A stretch of DNA of 64,000 nt from Spirosoma montaniterrae (GTDB lineage Bacteria; Bacteroidota; Bacteroidia; Cytophagales; Spirosomataceae), in assembly GCF_001988955.1 (NCBI RefSeq), contig NZ_CP014263.1:1612001-1676000 (forward strand), read 5' to 3'. Shown here one piece after another: positions 16,323 through 25,122 of this stretch. Made by a program: the position numbers and the translations under genes. Position 1 is the first letter of the stretch. Every line of letters begins with the position of its first letter. The notes beneath the pieces were generated by a model. It was not told the origin of the DNA. It worked only from the letters and a program-made list of their open reading frames with translations, and made no database searches.

Positions 16323-18419
16323 ATGAAATTACTTCGCACTACGTGTCTTGCCCTATTTATAGGTTGGCTACACTCAACAATTCTCGTCGCCCAAACGCCC
16401 TTGCCTTCTTTGCTCGATGATACACTGCAACTCAACGAGGTGGTGGTGCGCGGCTACGCTACCAACCGACGGCTGCTTGAAACGCCCGCGTCGGTGGGCT
16501 TGCTCACGCGCCGGGATTTGCAGCAGCGGTTTGGCATACCAACGCCCATAGCGGCTTTGAATACGCTCCCCGGTGTGCGGGCCGACGAACGGTCGCCGGG
16601 GAGTTACCGGCTGGCAATTCGGGGCAGTGCCATCCGGTCGCCATTTGGTGTTCGCAATGTGAAAGCCTACTGGAACGAACTGCCCCTGACCGACGCGGGC
16701 GGCAACACACCCCTTAACGCCCTTGATGTCAGAACGCTGGGCCGGATTGAAGTCATCAAAGGGCCATCGGGTAGTTTATACGGAGCCGGAACGGGTGGTA
16801 CGCTGCTGTTTGGCGGGTTGGCTGTGCCGGGTGGCAAAACCACCGCCGAAGTATCGGCATTGGGTGGCAGCTACGGCTTGTTCGGTAACGGCCTGACCGT
16901 GCAGACGGGTAAGGCAAACACCGCCCTGTCGCTCAGCTACAACTATATGGAAAGCAACGGCTACCGCAGCCATTCGGCCCTCCGACGCGATGTGCTGAAC
17001 CTAACCGGTTCGTTCAACGTGAGCGACAATCGAACCGTTTCGGTGCTGGGTATTTTCTCCGACATCAACTACCAAACGCCCGGTGGCCTGACCGAAGCAC
17101 AGTACCGCGCCGACCCGCGAGCCTCGCGACCGGCTACGCGCACCCTGCCCGGCAGTGCCGAACAGCAGGCGGGCATTCGGCAGCAATATGGCTACGTTGG
17201 TATCTCGCACGAGTATCGTTGGAATAACCGGTTTCAGAATACTACGGCACTGTACGGCTCAGGCACCAACTTGAATAACCCCTTCATCACCAATTACGAA
17301 CGACGAAACGAGCAGGGCGTTGGGGGCCGAACCGTGACGCAGATACGCCTGTGGAAAGGACCACTGCCCACCACCTTTACGCTCGGTGCCGAACTGCTGG
17401 CAAACCTGACCGTGAGCCGAAACTACGGCAACCGGCGCGGCCAGCCCGACACCATCCAGACGAATACCGAACTAACGGCCCGCCAGATTACGGCCTTTGC
17501 CCAGGCCGAAGCCGAATTGCCCGCTCGCTTTCAGTTTACCGTAGGACTGAGCCGCAACGACCTTAGGTATGGCTACATTAACTATCCGGTTCGGGCTGTT
17601 GTGGGTGGGTTATCTGCCGAGCCACAAAGCCAGTTATGGAAGGGTGTGTGGTTGCCGCGTGTGGCTCTGATGCGTACATTCGGCGCGAATATGGCTGCTT
17701 TTGCCAGCGTCAGCACTGGCTTCTCGCCCCCGTCGAGTCAGGAAGTGGTGCCGTCGGCGGGTGGGTTCAACGGCGAACTTGACCCTGAATACGGCACGAG
17801 TTATGAAGTTGGCTTGCGCGGGTCGGCTCTGCAAAATCGGCTGCGGTTCGACGTGGCTGTGTACGATTTGGCCCTGCGCGAAACCATTGTCAGGCGGTCG
17901 AATGCGGCTGGAGCTGAATTTTTCGTCAACGCCGGTCGAACCAGTCAGCGCGGATTAGAAGCACAACTGAGTTACGACGTGCGACTTGCGGCAGTTAATC
18001 TGCTGCGATTCTGGAGCAATGCAACCCTGACCAACTACCGATTCCGCGACTATCAGCAAGGCACTGTCGACCTCTCGAACAACCGCATTCCGGGCGTCGC
18101 TCCAACCACGCTGATTGCCGGTGCCGATCTGGAAACCAAACGCGGTTTTTACGCTCACCTGACCTACCAGTTTCTAAACCCGTTTCCACTTAACGACGCC
18201 AACACGGCTACGGCAGACCCCACGCGGCTGCTACAGGCCACGGCGGGCTTTCGCCGAACGGTTGGCCGCTGGACTGTTGACCTTTACGCGAGTGGCGATA
18301 ACCTGCTAAACCAGACCTTCTCGCTTGGCTACGACATCAACGCCCTCGGTAACCGCTTCTACAACGCGGCACCGGCCCGTAATTTTCTGGGGGGTGTCAA
18401 ACTTGGAGTTGGCTGGTAA
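16323..18419 (+). CDS. TonB-dependent outer-membrane receptor
   Basis: 698 residues with a signal peptide (MKLLRTTCLALFIGWLHSTILVAQ). A TonB box-like segment LNEVVVRG is followed by a plug domain of about residues 45-165 (TPASVGLLTRRDLQQRF, LRTLGRIEVIKGPSGSLYGAGTGG), then a 22-strand-type barrel ending in a strand near ARNFLGGVKLGVGW. The size and the absence of a CarboxypepD_reg extension separate it from SusC proteins and resemble siderophore/iron-complex receptors. It takes substrates across the outer membrane using ExbBD-TonB energy. The ligand is unknown. A TATTTTTG element at 16305 lies close to the start. Confidence 0.9.
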   Translation: MKLLRTTCLALFIGWLHSTILVAQTPLPSLLDDTLQLNEVVVRGYATNRRLLETPASVGLLTRRDLQQRFGIPTPIAALNTLPGVRADERSPGSYRLAIRGSAIRSPFGVRNVKAYWNELPLTDAGGNTPLNALDVRTLGRIEVIKGPSGSLYGAGTGGTLLFGGLAVPGGKTTAEVSALGGSYGLFGNGLTVQTGKANTALSLSYNYMESNGYRSHSALRRDVLNLTGSFNVSDNRTVSVLGIFSDINYQTPGGLTEAQYRADPRASRPATRTLPGSAEQQAGIRQQYGYVGISHEYRWNNRFQNTTALYGSGTNLNNPFITNYERRNEQGVGGRTVTQIRLWKGPLPTTFTLGAELLANLTVSRNYGNRRGQPDTIQTNTELTARQITAFAQAEAELPARFQFTVGLSRNDLRYGYINYPVRAVVGGLSAEPQSQLWKGVWLPRVALMRTFGANMAAFASVSTGFSPPSSQEVVPSAGGFNGELDPEYGTSYEVGLRGSALQNRLRFDVAVYDLALRETIVRRSNAAGAEFFVNAGRTSQRGLEAQLSYDVRLAAVNLLRFWSNATLTNYRFRDYQQGTVDLSNNRIPGVAPTTLIAGADLETKRGFYAHLTYQFLNPFPLNDANTATADPTRLLQATAGFRRTVGRWTVDLYASGDNLLNQTFSLGYDINALGNRFYNAAPARNFLGGVKLGVGW

Positions 18420-18503
18420 TTAAAACACAAGGCCCCGGCCTGTAGTTACTGAACGTAGCAGCCACTCACCGGCTGGTTCGGTTCACTACGTCGCCAACGC
18501 TCT

Positions 18504-19243
18504 ATGGATTTTGCAACTAATATTGTCCCTCTGCTCACGCTGATTGTTCTGGAAGTCATTCTTGGTATCGACAACATCATCTTTATTTCTATTCTGGCCG
18601 ACAAACTGCCGGTCGACCAACGCGATAAACTCCGGTACTGGGGTATTGGGCTGGCAATGTTTATGCGGCTGGGGCTGCTGGCTCTGATCTCGTGGATTAT
18701 GCAACTCGACCAAACGCTGTTTACCGTATTTGGTATCGACATCAGCGGTAAAGGGCTGATTCTGCTGGCCGGGGGCTGTTTCTGATCTATAAGAGCACCG
18801 TAGAAATATATCACAAAGCCGAACTCAACGACGATGCCAACGCCCCCAATCTCACAACCAAAGTTACCTTCCGCGATTCACTGATTCAGGTGCTGATTCT
18901 GGATATGGTGTTTTCCATTGACTCTATCATTACGGCAGTCGGTATGGTCGATCAGCTTTGGGTGATGTACACGGCGGTAATCGTTACGGTCGGTATTATG
19001 CTGGTGGCTTCTAAACCCATCAGTTCGTTTATCAGTCAGCATCCATCGTTCAAGATTCTGGCTTTGTGTTTTCTGTTGATTATCGGTATGTCGCTGGTGG
19101 CCGAGGGGCTGCATTTCGAGATTCCGAAAGGGTACATTTATTTCTCGATGGCCTTCGCGTTTTTGGTCGACGTAATTCAGATGCGGACAGTTCGACCGGC
19201 GGTACGGGACGTTGCGTCGTCGGAGCGTAAGCAGAATGCATAA
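18504..19243 (+). pseudogene. TerC-family membrane protein gene, interrupted by one frameshift
   Basis: The first frame (from ATG 18504) gives 93 residues with TerC signatures (LEVILGIDNIIFISILADKLP) and stops at 18785. The continuing TerC sequence lies in another frame from about 18776 to 19243 (LILDMVFSIDSIITAVGMVDQLW and further membrane helices). Adding one G to the run GGGGG at 18771-18775 restores a continuous protein of about 246 residues, the normal family size. TerC proteins are multi-helix inner-membrane proteins linked to tellurite resistance and metal homeostasis. Either a true mutation or a sequence error is possible; the next gene has the same kind of lesion. Confidence 0.85.
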
Positions 19244-19274
19244 CGCAGGTTGCAAAGTAAAATGCCGGGTAGCC

Positions 19275-20524
19275 ATGCATTGCCCACGGTCGGTTTATAC
19301 GAATGTGCTCTGGTTTGGTATGCTGCTCATCGGGTGGCATACCGGCCTGGCTCAGGGTGGGGTAGAGCCAGGTAGCCAATCGGCGAACGATACTATTTCG
19401 GTGAAAACGGATTCGGTGCAACGAACATCATTCTGGCGCAAACTGCATCCCGATTCGCTGACAAATCGTCCGCTTAAATTTATTCCACTGCCGGTATTGC
19501 AAACAGGACCGGAGATCGGTGTAAAAGGCGGCATTACGCTTGATTATTTTTTCAATGCCGGAACCGGGCAACCATACAAACGCCGGTTTCACAGCCGCTA
19601 TTGGCAACGGCTCGATTCTGTCGAACGCACCACCCGCGATTCATATGCCTTCGTTCATGCACTCTACAGCACCCGCCGACAACTAACGATTGAAGGTGTC
19701 TGGAACACCTACGGGGCCGCCGAACGCTACGTGCTGCGCGGGCGGGGTGGCTACATCGACTTTTCGGAAGATTACTGGGGCGTTGGCAATCAGACGGTGA
19801 GTGAGCGCGATTTTGCGGTACTGAGCTACCAACGCTGGTACGTGCAGAACCGGGCGTGGCGCAGGTTGGGAGGGCGTGTCTTTGCCGGGTTGAGCTATCA
19901 GTACAGCGACACGCGAAACATGGGGCTAAACCTGGGCAGGAACTTCCCGAACGCCTGCCGGGCAACAACGGTAGCGTAGTGTCTGGACTGGGGCCAACCC
20001 TGCTTGCCGACTACCGCGATAATCCGTTCAGTCCAACACGCGGCTGGTATGCCGAATGGGCCACGCAAATCTACAAACATAAGTTAGGCAGTCAGTTTAA
20101 TTACGTCGAACACCTGTTCGACCTGCGTCGGTATATGCCGTTAAATGCCCGGAATTTGCTCAGTTTTCAGGCGATAGGCCATTTCACAGCCGGAACCGTA
20201 CCCCTGCGCGAACTGCCTCGGCTGGGTGGCCCTAACATGCTGCGAGGGTTTGTTATGGGCCGTTACCGCGACCGGCAGTTGTGGTCGGTGCAGGCCGAAT
20301 ACCGCCGAACCCTGAATCGGTTTCTGGTAGCAGCCGCTTTTGCGGCTGCTGGGGGTGTGGCCGATACGCCCGCCAACTTCGGTCTGGAAACTACCCGCTA
20401 CGCCGGTGGGGCAGGGCTGCGGGTATTGCTGAATCGCAAAAAAAGCGTCTATCTGCGTACCGACGTTGCTCTGAACTCTAATGGCACGGTCAACTTCTAC
20501 ATGCGGATGCTCGACGCTTTCTGA
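19275..20524 (+). pseudogene. Omp85/surface-antigen barrel gene, interrupted by one frameshift
   Basis: The ATG at 19275 begins a good signal peptide (HCPRSVYTNVLWFGMLLIGWHTGLAQ lies at its N-terminus). The first frame runs to 19979, but homologous sequence switches frame near 19934-19936. Adding one G to that GGG restores the passage GQELPERLPGNNG and the rest to 20524, about 416 residues. The C-terminal half has the Omp85 features YRDNPFSPTRGWY and GGPNMLRGF (the RGF loop motif) and ends in a beta-barrel strand with terminal Phe. No POTRA domains are present, so it is a short surface-antigen-type barrel. Confidence 0.82.
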
Positions 20525-20567
20525 CGATTAGTTTTATTCTGTTTTGGTAGTATAAAAAAATTGTACA

Positions 20568-20575
20568 TATATTTG
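20568..20575 (+). promoter_or_regulatory. Bacteroidota-type -7 element before tetR
   Basis: TATATTTG matches the TAnnTTTG -7 consensus of Bacteroidota primary sigma factor promoters. A TTTG lies 21 bases upstream (20543-20546), close to the usual -33 spacing. The last base is shared with the following palindrome, so a bound repressor would block the promoter. Confidence 0.6.
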
Positions 20576-20590
20576 TGAGTAATTACTCAC
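20575..20590. promoter_or_regulatory. Perfect 16-bp operator palindrome before tetR
   Basis: GTGAGTAATTACTCAC is a perfect inverted repeat immediately after the -7 element and eight bases before the GTG start of the TetR-type gene. TetR regulators usually bind such 15-20 bp palindromes to repress themselves. A close relative of this site lies before the next gene (21155-21170). Confidence 0.75.
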
Positions 20591-20597
20591 TTTTGTC

Positions 20598-21137
20598 GTG
20601 ACAGAGAAAAAAGAAACTATTCTGACCATAGCCCTGCAACTATTTGCTGAGCAGGGTTATGAAAATACGCCCACCAGCCAGATTGCCAGGCAGGCGGGTG
20701 TGTCGGAAGGGTTGATTTTCAGGCATTTTGAGAGTAAAGAAGGGTTGTTCAAAGCGTTGCTGGCCGAAGGGCAAACGCGTTTAAAAGGCTATGTCGATGC
20801 GATTGTCAATGAGCCGGATTACAAAAAACGCATTGCGTTGGTCATTGAATTGGGGCCGTTACTGATGCGTCGTGAGCGGTCGTTCTGGCAGTTGCAGTTC
20901 ACGCTTAAATTCAAAAGTGCGCTGTATGCTAAATTAAAAAATGAACAGGCGGAGTTTGTTGCGCTGTTTCAGGCTGGCGTAGAAGCGTTTGCCGGGCTGG
21001 GATATGCCGAACCGGAGCAGGAAACGTACCTGTTAATGCTGTTACTCGAAGGGTTGACCGGGCAAATGCTGGCGCAGGGTGATAGTTATGACTCAGCCCC
21101 AGTCGTTGCGTTTATCAAGTCGAAATACAACGTTTAA
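20598..21137 (+). CDS. TetR/AcrR-family transcriptional regulator
   Basis: 179 residues from a GTG start. The N-terminal DNA-binding domain is canonical (ETILTIALQLFAEQGYENTPTSQIARQAGVSEGLIFRHFESKEGLF). The remaining helical part is the ligand and dimer domain. It precedes an SDR oxidoreductase by 50 bases, and both genes carry a nearly identical palindrome. This supports autoregulation and control of the SDR. The inducer is unknown. Confidence 0.9.
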   Translation: MTEKKETILTIALQLFAEQGYENTPTSQIARQAGVSEGLIFRHFESKEGLFKALLAEGQTRLKGYVDAIVNEPDYKKRIALVIELGPLLMRRERSFWQLQFTLKFKSALYAKLKNEQAEFVALFQAGVEAFAGLGYAEPEQETYLLMLLLEGLTGQMLAQGDSYDSAPVVAFIKSKYNV

Positions 21138-21154
21138 TTTTTTTGTAAAATAAT

Positions 21155-21170
21155 GTAAGTGATTGCTCAC
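21155..21170. promoter_or_regulatory. Second, imperfect TetR-type operator before the SDR gene
   Basis: GTAAGTGATTGCTCAC matches the upstream site GTGAGTAATTACTCAC at 13 of 16 positions and keeps the dyad arrangement. It lies 17 bases before the SDR start. Confidence 0.65.
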
Positions 21171-21187
21171 AAACGTACTTTTCAACC

Positions 21188-22042
21188 ATGACTAAATTCG
21201 TGTTGATTACAGGGGCTTCGACGGGTATTGGCCGGACAACTGCCATGCGAATGGCGAAACGGGGCTACACAGTTTTCGCTGGCGTCCGAAACGAACGGGA
21301 CGCGCAGGACCTTCGGAATGAGAACATAGCCACGCTTAGTCCAATCCTGCTTGACGTAAGCAAACAGACCGACATCGAACGCACCGTTTCAGTGTTGCAG
21401 CAGGCATGTAGCACTGCCGGTCTGATGGCTCTCATCAACAATGCTGGCATCAATTACGTCGCTCCGTTTGAACTGGCCGACGAGCAGAAAGTGCGTTACC
21501 TGATGGAGGTGAATTTCTTTGGCATGATGAACCTCACACGGGCTTTGGTTCCGTTGCTGCAAACTTACGCGCAGACCAGCCAGAAAACGGCCAAAGTCGT
21601 TAACGTCGGCTCCATTGGCAGCAAAATTGGGTTGCCGTGGGAGTTCAGTTATCACGCGTCCAAGTTTGCCGTGCTGGGTATGAGTCAGGCGTTGCGGTTT
21701 GAACTCGACGCGCTCGGCATTCGGGTGTGCTGCGTAATGCCGGGTGGGATACGAACGCCGTTTTTCGCCAAATCAGGTACAGAAACTCAGCAGACAAAGC
21801 AGACACTAATCGGCCCGAACGCTGCCTATTACGAACGAAACATGAGCAAAATGTGGGACGCAGCCCTGCAATTTGAACGTTTTGCCACCCCGCCCGAAAC
21901 CGTGGCTCAGGCCATTCAGCGATTGGTTGAAAAACGAAACCCACCCCTGCGAAAAGTGATTGGCATAGATGCTAAACTAATCAATTTTCTGGTCTGGGCC
22001 AGATGGGAGAATGTTCTGAAAAGTCAGTTTGTAAGCGGTTGA
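21188..22042 (+). CDS. Short-chain dehydrogenase/reductase
   Basis: 284 residues of the classical SDR type. The Rossmann glycine motif is TGASTGIG (residues 8-15), followed by the NNAG motif, and the catalytic residues are Ser142, Tyr155 and Lys159 (YHASK). The long C-terminal region resembles SDRs acting on bulky lipid or steroid-like alcohols. It is an NAD(P)-dependent oxidoreductase of unknown substrate. It is probably under control of the adjacent TetR-type repressor through the palindrome at 21155. It converges with the gene at 22050, stops seven bases apart. Confidence 0.88.
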   Translation: MTKFVLITGASTGIGRTTAMRMAKRGYTVFAGVRNERDAQDLRNENIATLSPILLDVSKQTDIERTVSVLQQACSTAGLMALINNAGINYVAPFELADEQKVRYLMEVNFFGMMNLTRALVPLLQTYAQTSQKTAKVVNVGSIGSKIGLPWEFSYHASKFAVLGMSQALRFELDALGIRVCCVMPGGIRTPFFAKSGTETQQTKQTLIGPNAAYYERNMSKMWDAALQFERFATPPETVAQAIQRLVEKRNPPLRKVIGIDAKLINFLVWARWENVLKSQFVSG

Positions 22043-22049
22043 CAATCAG

Positions 22050-23276
22050 TTATCGGCTCAGCACGGTCTCACGTCGGACTACGGCGGGGTGCGTCCAGAC
22101 ATCGGGTTTTACCTCCATGCCGAAGCCGGGCAGGTCGGGCGGGCTGATGGTGCCGTTCTGCGGGCGCAGTGGATTGTTGAGCATCGTAGGCCAGTCGCGC
22201 TCGTAAAATCGCTGGCAGCTTTCCTGAATCCAGTTGTTGGGCATAGCCGCCGAGAGGTGCGTAGAGGCATAGAACAGCAGTGGCCCGCCCGCCGTGTGGG
22301 GCGCAAACGGCAACTGGTAGGCATCGGCCATCGTCGTGATTTTTCGGGCTTCGGTCAGTCCACCGCACCAGCATACGTCGAACATGATGAACGTAGCCGC
22401 CCGCGATTCGAGCAGGGTTTCAAACTGGAGTTTTCCGGCCATGCGCTCGCCAACAGTTAAGGGAATGCCAGTGGCTTCGGCTAACTGGCGGTACTGCGAA
22501 AAATTGCCCGGCATGAGCATGTCTTCGAGCCACATGGGTCGGTAAGGTTCCAGTGCTTTGGCGATGCGAATGCCCGCTGTCAGGTTCCAGTACGAATGCA
22601 GTTCGATGAGGATGTCGATGTCGTCGCCGAACGCATCGCGCAGAATTCTGACGGGCTTCAGGGCTTCTTCCAGTTCGGCGTGGGTAATAAACTGCCCCCG
22701 GTTGCGCTGTGCGGCCCCATCGAAGGGCCAGATTTTTATGGCTTTTACGCCGTAGCCATCGCGTACTTCGCGCATAATCTTGTCGGGGTCGGTCAGAAAG
22801 CTGTGTTTATGCGGGAAGCAGGTGTTGTAGAGTCGCACCGCCGGGTTTGCCAGCCCGCCCAGCAGCCGATAAACGGGCGCGTTCAGTGACTTGCCGAGCA
22901 AATCCCACAGGGCCAAATCGAGCGCACTCTGGGCGCGAATTTCGGCCCCGCCCGCAATGTTAAAATCGTTGCGCTGGTAAATCTGCCGCCAGAGTCCTTC
23001 AATATCACGCGGGTCTTTGCCGATTAAGGCCGGGGCCAGAATGCTGTGAATGGCTTCGGCTTCAAGGCTGTTGCGCGGGTAGGTTTCGCCGATGCCCACC
23101 AATCCGGTGTCGGTATGAACGCGGAGCCAGGTCCAGTGCGGCCACCACGGAGCGTCGTTGCGGTCTTTCCAGTAAAAGGTTTCGACTTTAGTAACGCGCA
23201 TCGGCGGAGCAGCCGCAAAGGAAGAGGCCAGAAACGGCAGAGCAGGCATCAAACCCAGAAAATGGCGACGATTCAT
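22050..23276 (-). CDS. Exported enolase-superfamily dehydratase-like protein (fourth copy)
   Basis: 408 residues from ATG 23276, chosen because it starts a twin-arginine signal (MNRRHFLGLMPALPFLASSF). The active-site pattern is Lys181 (KIWPFDG), Glu225-x-His227 (IELHSYW), Glu251 (WLEDM), Glu277 (GERMAG), Asp300 (MFDVCWCGG) and His327 (APHTAGGP). The E-x-H in place of the more usual D-x-N sets it apart from the other three copies and recalls galactonate-dehydratase-like enzymes with an extra His. It is divergent from the ABC transporter genes, 117 bases apart. Confidence 0.87.
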   Translation of the reverse strand: MNRRHFLGLMPALPFLASSFAAAPPMRVTKVETFYWKDRNDAPWWPHWTWLRVHTDTGLVGIGETYPRNSLEAEAIHSILAPALIGKDPRDIEGLWRQIYQRNDFNIAGGAEIRAQSALDLALWDLLGKSLNAPVYRLLGGLANPAVRLYNTCFPHKHSFLTDPDKIMREVRDGYGVKAIKIWPFDGAAQRNRGQFITHAELEEALKPVRILRDAFGDDIDILIELHSYWNLTAGIRIAKALEPYRPMWLEDMLMPGNFSQYRQLAEATGIPLTVGERMAGKLQFETLLESRAATFIMFDVCWCGGLTEARKITTMADAYQLPFAPHTAGGPLLFYASTHLSAAMPNNWIQESCQRFYERDWPTMLNNPLRPQNGTISPPDLPGFGMEVKPDVWTHPAVVRRETVLSR

Positions 23277-23392
23277 ACAGAGGAAAGGATTTTTGCCCAA
23301 AAGCGCATACCAAACAGGTTTTACTAAATGTGATGAGCGGTTTGGCGCTTTGAACAGGTTGCCGCAGGTTTGCAGCGAAAAAACCAAGCCAA

Positions 23393-24031
23393 TTGCTCAC
23401 AGTTACAAACCTGATAAAAGCCTACGACGGTCGGCCCGTACTGACCGTGCCAAGTCTGCAGTTGCCGACGGGTATTCATTATTTTCGGGGCAGCAATGGG
23501 TCTGGCAAAACCACGTTTTTCCGCACGGTGGCGGGTTTATTGCCCTTCGCCGGGCAAATTACGCTGAACGACCAGTACGAAATCAGCCGCGACCCGGTGG
23601 CTTACCGACTGCGGGTAAACTACGCTGAAGCCGAACCGCTGTATCCCGATTTTTTGACACCCCGCGATCTCGCCGGGTTTGTGGGCCAGGCTAAACGCGC
23701 TCCGGCGGAGCAGGTCAGCGAACTGGTCGAAGTTCTTGGTATTAATCCCTTCTGGACGCAGCCAACGGGTACGTTTTCGAGTGGAATGCTCAAAAAACTG
23801 TCGTTGCTACTGGCGTTTCTGGGCCAGCCCCGCCTGATTCTGCTCGATGAGCCGCTAACGACTTTAGACACGGCTACGGCTTCGCAACTTTTCGGCTTAG
23901 TCCGTCAACTCCGCGCCGATCAGGACGTTTCATTCTGCCTGACTTCGCATCAGGACGTTAGCCTGACGGGCCTGCCCCTGACGAGCATCTGGCAGGTGAA
24001 TGACGGACTTCTTACGGATGTAACGCCCTGA
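23393..24031 (+). CDS. ABC transporter ATP-binding protein
   Basis: 212 residues from a TTG start (LTVTNLIKAYDG follows). All nucleotide-binding motifs are present: Walker A GSNGSGKT (33-40), the signature variant FSSGMLKKLSL (128-138), Walker B LILLDEP (148-154) and the H-loop His186. The signature SSGM deviates from LSGGQ but is common in small exporters. It ends eight bases before the permease gene, which is its obvious partner. The transported substrate is unknown. Confidence 0.9.
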   Translation: MLTVTNLIKAYDGRPVLTVPSLQLPTGIHYFRGSNGSGKTTFFRTVAGLLPFAGQITLNDQYEISRDPVAYRLRVNYAEAEPLYPDFLTPRDLAGFVGQAKRAPAEQVSELVEVLGINPFWTQPTGTFSSGMLKKLSLLLAFLGQPRLILLDEPLTTLDTATASQLFGLVRQLRADQDVSFCLTSHQDVSLTGLPLTSIWQVNDGLLTDVTP

Positions 24032-24038
24032 TTGTTCT

Positions 24039-25115
24039 ATGCTTGCTGTACTCAATCGAACGCTGGTCTGGCCGTTTTTTACCCGCAATGCCGGAACCTT
24101 CGGGGTGGTGTTTTACTTTGCTTTTGGCTTCATGCGCCCGCAGGACCACGAAGCGTTTATCCGGGCGACCCTAAACGCGCCGTTTCTGCTGGCGTTGGTG
24201 TTTGCGGGCTGGAGCCTGTACGCAACCCGAACGGTGGCGTTTGTGCGAAAACAACTCAACGCGCCCGAACACCTGTTTCTACAAACGTTCCGGCTGGTTC
24301 CGTGGCATTGGCGTGGGCTGCTTTGGGGCTGTATGTTCGTTCAACTGCTGTCGCCTGTTCTTGGTTACGCTGGCTGGCTGGGCGTCAGGGCCGTGCAGAT
24401 GCGGTCGGTCGGGGCAGGTTGTGCGCTTGTACTGATGCTATTGGCTCTGTTGCTGATGGGTGTTTGGGCGGCAGACGTCCGGCTCCGACGGCCTAATCCC
24501 GACACAACGCGGTGGATGCCGAAGCGTACTGTTTCGCTGCCGTATCTGCTGTTTTTTCCGGCCTACTGGCTGCGGCACGAACCGCTGTCGATGCTGTTGA
24601 CAAAAGCTATATCGGGTGGCTTGCTGCTGGGCGTTTGTCGGCTCTACCCAACCGATGACTACGATGAGCGGCTGCTGCTGATTGGCCTGATGCTGGCCCT
24701 TATCACGCACACGCAACTGGCCCGGCAACTCACCGCGTTTGAACGCCGATACCTGCTCCTGCTGCCTAATCTGCCGCTGTCGATGGGGCAGCGTTTGGGG
24801 CGTTATACGCTGTTGTATGGCCTGCTCTGGTTGCCCGAACTGCTGATACTACTACGCAACAATCCCGCCGGAGTGCCGACCAGCTACGCGGGCTGGCTTT
24901 GGCTGACAGGCTGGGGCTGGCTGCTATTGTTACACGCGCTGGCCTACAGCCGCTCCATCGCGTCCGACTGCTGGCAGACGGCTGTTTTTGCCAGTTTTAT
25001 TCTGGGTTTATTATTGATTATGTTTGGCTTAGCAGTGGGCGTATGGTTGCTGCTGGGTTGGCTGGGCGCGTGGCTAATCTGGCGCAGGGCTGCTCCCTTT
25101 CAAACAAATCTGTAG
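24039..25115 (+). CDS. Multi-spanning membrane protein, probable ABC permease subunit
   Basis: 358 residues with about eight to ten hydrophobic segments (for example FLLALVFAGWSLYA, ALVLMLLALLLMGVWAADV, ASFILGLLLIMFGLAVGVWLLLGWLGAWL). It has little similarity to well-known permeases, but its position directly after the ATPase gene makes it the likely transmembrane subunit. Arginine-rich cytoplasmic loops (ADVRLRRPNPDTTRWMPKR) separate two halves. A function in export is plausible. The substrate cannot be deduced. Confidence 0.75.
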   Translation: MLAVLNRTLVWPFFTRNAGTFGVVFYFAFGFMRPQDHEAFIRATLNAPFLLALVFAGWSLYATRTVAFVRKQLNAPEHLFLQTFRLVPWHWRGLLWGCMFVQLLSPVLGYAGWLGVRAVQMRSVGAGCALVLMLLALLLMGVWAADVRLRRPNPDTTRWMPKRTVSLPYLLFFPAYWLRHEPLSMLLTKAISGGLLLGVCRLYPTDDYDERLLLIGLMLALITHTQLARQLTAFERRYLLLLPNLPLSMGQRLGRYTLLYGLLWLPELLILLRNNPAGVPTSYAGWLWLTGWGWLLLLHALAYSRSIASDCWQTAVFASFILGLLLIMFGLAVGVWLLLGWLGAWLIWRRAAPFQTNL

Positions 25116-25122
25116 ACCAGCT

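Noticed and set aside
18771..18785. Programmed -1 frameshift in terC
   Set aside because: The site GGGGGCTG lacks a standard slippery heptamer and downstream pseudoknot, and the next gene has a similar lesion; a base deletion or sequence error is simpler.
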